DNA of 14,662 nucleotides from Acanthamoeba castellanii str. Neff (lineage: Eukaryota > Discosea > Longamoebia > Acanthamoebidae). A model generated the notes under the pieces. The model was not told the origin of the DNA and searched no databases. It saw only the letters and a program-made list of their open reading frames with translations. The position numbers were made by a program, and so were the translations under genes. The stretch spans positions 1-14,662 of the forward strand of contig NW_004457493.1 of NCBI RefSeq assembly GCF_000313135.1, in the 5' to 3' direction. Of the stretch, positions 7,639 through 14,662 are shown piece after piece. Within the stretch, counting starts at the first letter, position 1. Each line of letters opens with the position of its first letter.

Positions 7639-10033
7639 ATGATGTTGCGGTCCAGCGTTCGGGGTGGCAGAGCCGTGGCGAGTGGTGCCTGCGTAAAGGC
7701 CACCGAGGTGGTAACTACTCCCATCGGCTAATTGTGCTCCCACGATAGAATTATCCCCCCCCCCGGCCTAATCAGCTTACGGCGCTAATGTTCTATGTTG
7801 GGTCACTTTAGATGGGGTCCAGCCTCGTCTCCGCGCGTACTCTTGCCACTGCTGCGGCCCCGGCCGCCGCGGCGACGGCGCCGTCCACACAGCCTCGTTC
7901 CTCCGCCCTCTTCGACTACAGACGCCTGAAGAACAGGAAGGGCTGGGTACGCCCCCTAAGAATGTGAGCCCATTCCTCCGTCTCGGCAGTGATGTTAAGG
8001 ATTGAATGTAAAACAGAAAAAAGTGGTGCCCGATGAGGACCTCGATTTTGTGGTGTTCCCTCGCGAGAGGCTGGGAAAGACCTACGAGCTCAACTGGACC
8101 ATCTGCAAGTACGCCGTGATCCCTAACAAGGTACGCACGCGGTTTCAATTTACGATGAAACATGCGCTTTAATCTGAAACCTTCCTGCATTAATTAGGAC
8201 GGCGAGGCCTTCCACAATCTCCATTCGCGAGGCCTCCAGATGCTGTCCAACGCCGCTGCCGGTATGCTTCCTATCCAGTTTCGCTGCCCATGCCACCTTT
8301 CGCGTCTCATCCTCGTCGCTCTGTGGGTCTACAATACAGACAAGAACAAGGCGCTGCACGTCACCGTGCCCGAGGAAGAGTACGCCTTCAGCCACTACTT
8401 CGTGCTGCCCTCGCCCCCGCCCGCTCCCGCCGAGGGCCAGGCTGCCCCCGTCGACCTCATGTTCGTCCCCGAGAATGCCAGCGTCGTCAACGACGGTGTG
8501 GCCAAGAACGTCTCCAAAGAGGTGCTCGCTCCTTCAGCTGTGCTGGTTATGCGGTGGGTGTGAAGAGCAAGAAGCTGACACGGTGCGTTTGCGCTGGTCA
8601 GGTGCGCCGCTTCCTCAGCGAGGGCAGGTACCTTTTCGTGCACGATGGTGCCGTCGGCTCGCACTCGGCCGCCGAGGAGAAGGTCCGATTCATCGTCTCC
8701 AGCGCCACCACTGCCCTCCTCCTCAAGTACGTTGCTCCGTTCATCCCCCTCCACTCTTCTCTTCGTTGCCACCACACGGCGAGACTGATTGTGTCCAAAA
8801 CCTGGTTCTGCTGTAGGCACTTGATACCCAAGCAGCCCACCGTCAACATTCAGGACTTCGAGGAGAGCATCACTGTATTTGTCGCCCCTGAGCTCAAGGC
8901 CACTGCTGGTATTGCTCCCCTCCTCTTATGCCCAGCCCATTGCGAGAGCGTTTTGGCACAGTGTCTGGAACCTGACATTGCCTCGACGATCCATAGAGGC
9001 GCTTGGTGTGTCGAGTGACAGGTTCACCCTGGTCAACTTCAAGACGAACCAGGTCTTCGTGGCCGGCACCAACGCTCCTGAGGCCGTCCAGCAGGCCGTG
9101 TCTTCCCTGGCCACCTACTTGCTCGGCAAGAAGGTACTCGGGTGCCACGAAGGGCCACTCGGCCATGATACCAGACTCACCTTTCGGGAAATCTGCAGGG
9201 CGCGCTTCCGCTGCAGTGCGATTCGGCGCTCACCAAGGATGGCAAGTCGGTTCTTTTCTTCGGCCCCGGCCTTCTCCAACAGGTCAGCCTTTCGCGACCC
9301 TTGGCTCAAAGACGTAAGTCGCGCTTACCTGCCCTCCTTCGTGTCTTGTTGTGCAGAAGCCCCGCAACGATTTGTTCGGTGCTCACGGCCACTTCTGGAC
9401 CAACGAGGGCGTCAGCCGCATGTATGACGGTGCTTCCGTCGCCAACCCTGACGCCTCCCTTGCGCTGAACAGAGGGTGCGCCATCCTTTTTGGCCTCTTG
9501 GCCCTTTTCTGTCTCCAGACACTTACTTCTCATATTCTTTATCGCAGAGACCTTGTGTTCCACGCCACCAAGGGCGGCAAGACGACGTAAGGCTCCCCCG
9601 CAAACCTTCCTCCCTTTTCGCTCTCTTTCCTAACCTGTTCTGTGAATGGACGATGGCAGGAAGACAAGCCTTAGCGTGCCGCTTAGCCTGCAGGGCCACC
9701 AGGCTCCTCATCCCTCTGCCATCGTCTTTGTCTCTCCGAACTCTGCGGCCGGTTTGACCAAGATCTCTGCCGAGGAGGCGGCCAAGCACTACCTCGCCTC
9801 GTTCCAGTACCCTGTCGCCGTCAAGCCCGAGCTGCTCAAGCAGAGATTCGCATACCTGCTCTCCAACAAGAACGTACGCTTGCTCGCGCATGCGCACTGA
9901 GGCACTCGGCCGATCACTGATCCCATCATCTCTTTCCTCGACACAGGTGACTGCCTACCAGGTTGGCGCCAAGAGCGGGAAGGTGAACGTGGACGAGATC
10001 AACGCCCAGCTGCACACCGCCCTCAAGCAATAA
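7639..10033 (+). CDS. Mitochondrial ATP-PEP carboxykinase-like pseudoenzyme
   Basis: Exons: 7639-7692 (or 7639-7710), 7812-7946, 8017-8130, 8198-8261, 8340-8521, 8602-8726, 8817-8908, 8997-9133, 9199-9282, 9357-9475, 9548-9586, 9660-9873, 9947-10033; about 481 residues versus 530-540 for true ATP-PEPCK. Numbering here starts at 7812. The N-terminus (MMLRSSVRGGRAVAS, then RTLATAAAP) is basic and Ala/Ser-rich, like a mitochondrial presequence. Order and spacing follow ATP-PEPCK: LFVHDGAVG, TLVNFKTNQVFVAGT, ATYLLGKKGALPLQC, VLFFG, HPSAIVFVSPNSAAGL, HYLASF. Catalytic motifs are gone: the paired Lys is Q269-Q270, the metal-binding His of MHC is Q289, the P-loop after FFG is PGLLQQ, and DDEHGW is AHGHFW (320-325). 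It should therefore not make PEP; a structural or binding role is inferred. The first intron's donor is uncertain. Confidence 0.8.
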
Positions 10034-10034
10034 A
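10029..10034 (+). terminator. AATAAA overlapping the stop codon of the PEPCK-like gene
   Basis: The last codons CAA TAA followed by A create an AATAAA hexamer that contains the stop codon itself. No other AATAAA is seen before the next gene. If used, the 3' UTR would be only about 10-30 nt. It may also be a chance match. Confidence 0.35.
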
Positions 10035-10150
10035 TACACCCACCGCCCACAACACCCAAATACCTGAAATTTCTCGTTCTTCCCTGGGGCTCTGGGGGCA
10101 CGGAGGAGTACCCGCGATTTCCACGCCGTCCTTCTGTAGCCTGGGCGCAG

Positions 10151-10165
10151 CTGCGTGACACGCAG
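10151..10165. promoter_or_regulatory. Perfect 15-bp palindrome upstream of the orphan gene
   Basis: CTGCGTG-A-CACGCAG has perfect seven-base arms around a single base and lies 94 bases before the ATG at 10259, within the 225-base gap after the PEPCK-like gene. Its size and position suit a site for a dimeric transcription factor. No factor can be named. The rest of the gap shows no gene. Confidence 0.4.
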
Positions 10166-10258
10166 TATTTCAGAGCCAAGAGCCAACATCGCGCCATACA
10201 TCCACAAAACCAAACACTTCACAGCGTCAGCGCACACGAACAGCAACAACATTTAACC

Positions 10259-10732
10259 ATGCTGGCCACACAAACCCTGCCTTTGCGTAACGACAGCGAT
10301 CGACTGGTCGACAGCAAGGTCTTAGACGCGACCAAAGGGCGGGACGACTACCACAGGGCTACAGGCGGTCGGCCGGTGCAGTCGGCCCTGGAGCCGCACG
10401 AGGACTCGTTCACGGTTTACCTCTCCAACCTCCCCGCTGGACCCTACCGTGGCGTCTCTCTGCTGGTCCAAGGGAAGCTCTTCTTCGAAAGCAGGCCAAG
10501 GCTCGAGGGAGAAGAAGTGGTGACGACCACCATCGAGCTGCCGCCGCTGATGCATGACGGCGTGGTGGAGCTCGAAGTGAAGATCCCAGCCAGGAACATC
10601 CACCGACGGATGCAGGTGAGGCTTGACCAGGGAAGCCACCTCCTGGTGCAATGGAATCCAGACACCGAGAACAAAGAGGTTGAAGGGGAACAGCTTCACG
10701 TAAGCCAGCAGCCCGTTCCCTTCGTAATGTAA
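10259..10732 (+). CDS. Hypothetical intronless protein, 157 residues
   Basis: This is one uninterrupted frame from ATG 10259 to TAA 10730-10732. I do not recognise the family. The first 45 residues are polar and charged. From residue 46 on, short alternating hydrophobic stretches (SFTVYLSNLP, GVSLLVQGKLFF, VVTTTIELPP, GVVELEVKIP, MQVRLDQGSHLLVQW, PVPFVM) suggest an all-beta, sandwich-like fold; this is an impression from pattern only. No signal peptide, membrane segment or cysteine-rich motif is seen. Codon use is GC-rich like its neighbours, and the frame is not disturbed by splice-like sites, so it is probably real. It lies 225 bases after the PEPCK-like gene and 88 before the helicase, all on the same strand. 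Its lack of introns is unusual among genes with five to nineteen exons. Confidence 0.75.
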   Translation: MLATQTLPLRNDSDRLVDSKVLDATKGRDDYHRATGGRPVQSALEPHEDSFTVYLSNLPAGPYRGVSLLVQGKLFFESRPRLEGEEVVTTTIELPPLMHDGVVELEVKIPARNIHRRMQVRLDQGSHLLVQWNPDTENKEVEGEQLHVSQQPVPFVM

Positions 10733-10740
10733 CAAACCAG

Positions 10741-10794
10741 AAAAAGAAAAAGAAAAAGAAAGCCAGGCTGTAGCGTAAATACAAAAAGAAAAAG
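10741..10794 (+). repeat. AAAAAG repeats between orphan gene and helicase
   Basis: Three perfect AAAAAG units lie at 10741-10758 and two more at 10783-10794, within the 88-base gap between the orphan stop codon and the helicase ATG. The purine tract may serve the orphan's 3' end or the helicase promoter or leader. No AATAAA is present here. Confidence 0.7.
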
Positions 10795-10820
10795 ATCATA
10801 AAATTCTTGCTCCGCACAAG

Positions 10821-14425
<3,605 letters not shown>

Positions 14426-14561
14426 AAGGACGCAATGCGTCAAGTTTCCCTCTTCTTCTTGCGATCGCATCATCGAAGACACAAACACAAGACATTCCCC
14501 TTCTCTTCCGTTATTATTGGTTCTTCTCGTTCTCGTGGGTCTCGTATCACCCCAACCAAGC
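14426..14561. other. Short intergenic stretch after the helicase
   Basis: These 136 bases hold the helicase 3' flank and probably the promoter of the next gene. The stretch is pyrimidine-rich on the plus strand, with TTATTATTGG near 14510 (an inverted CCAAT) about 45 bases before the ATG at 14562. No AATAAA is seen. Confidence 0.4.
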
Positions 14562-14662
14562 ATGCGTCGTGTCGGCCTGCTGCGAACGTCCCTTCTCGTC
14601 CACTCGAGCGCGGCCACCCTAGCACCAGCACCAGCGCCAACATCAACTCGTTGGCACCGACC
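14562..14662 (+). CDS. Probable 5' exon of a mitochondrial precursor protein (cut by window edge)
   Basis: From ATG 14562 the frame is open to the window end for 33 codons: [16 protein letters not shown], then an Ala/Pro stretch and TRWHR. It has several Arg, many Leu/Ser/Ala/Thr, and no Asp or Glu, which is the composition of a cleavable mitochondrial targeting peptide. The position is reasonable for the next plus-strand gene, 136 bases after the helicase stop. The mature protein is outside the window, so nothing can be said of its function. A chance open frame in GC-rich DNA is possible. Confidence 0.45.
   Translation, partial: MRRVGLLRTSLLVHSSAATLAPAPAPTSTRWHR

Noticed and set aside
7755..7764. 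Run of ten C in the first intron of the PEPCK-like gene
   Set aside because: It is a homopolymer in non-coding sequence, with no partner G runs to suggest a quadruplex or other structure.
8909..9017. Acceptor at GTGACAG just before TTCACCCTG in the PEPCK-like gene
   Set aside because: Its phase does not match the donor at 8909. The upstream acceptor CCATAG at 8996 restores the frame and yields EALGVSSDRF, which fits the family alignment.
9283..9313. Extension of the PEPCK-like exon to a GTAAGT donor at 9314
   Set aside because: It would shift the frame relative to the next exon (KPRNDLFG), which aligns well with the family. The GTCAGC donor at 9283 keeps the frame. It remains possible as a minor splice form.

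Overview
The window looks like nuclear DNA of a free-living amoeba, most likely Acanthamoeba or a close relative. The coding exons are GC-rich and interrupted every 50-400 bases by short introns, 61-102 nt in the best-resolved gene. These almost always begin GT(A/G) and end AG after a pyrimidine stretch. Genes are packed on both strands with only 90-470 bases between them. The gene content is eukaryotic: a spliceosome-type DEAH helicase, proteins with mitochondrial presequences, and a hybrid histidine kinase of the kind common in amoebae. The species assignment is an inference; no organism-specific marker was seen.

Layout from left to right. (1) 1-1378, plus: the 3' part of a hybrid histidine kinase/response regulator, five exons. 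(2) 1619-4965, minus, convergent with (1): a ten-exon SulP-family anion transporter with a long acidic cytosolic N-terminus and a C-terminal STAS domain. (3) 5431-7498, minus: a ten-exon enolase-superfamily enzyme of the muconate-lactonizing subgroup, best matched to dipeptide epimerases. (4) 7639-10033, plus, divergent from (3) across about 140 bases: a thirteen-exon mitochondrial protein that aligns along its length with ATP-dependent PEP carboxykinase but has lost the recognised catalytic motifs. (5) 10259-10732, plus: an unrecognised intronless 157-residue protein. (6) 10821-14425, plus: a complete nineteen-exon DHX35-type DEAH-box RNA helicase. (7) 14562 to the window end: the probable first exon of another mitochondrial precursor.

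Reading frame closes through all introns of the helicase, the PEPCK-like gene, the transporter and the kinase. The joined proteins (710, about 481, 827 and at least 362 residues) read cleanly through family motifs across the splice junctions, so the exon models are mostly firm. Soft spots are the first exons of genes (3) and (4), and one splice site in (3) that fits best as a GC-AG intron.

The neighbours do not form an obvious pathway; this looks like ordinary gene-dense euchromatin. The most unusual item is the PEPCK-derived pseudoenzyme. Secondary points are a 50-bp-offset repeat at the kinase stop codon whose only mismatch makes or removes the stop, a perfect palindrome upstream of the orphan gene, and the orphan gene itself.
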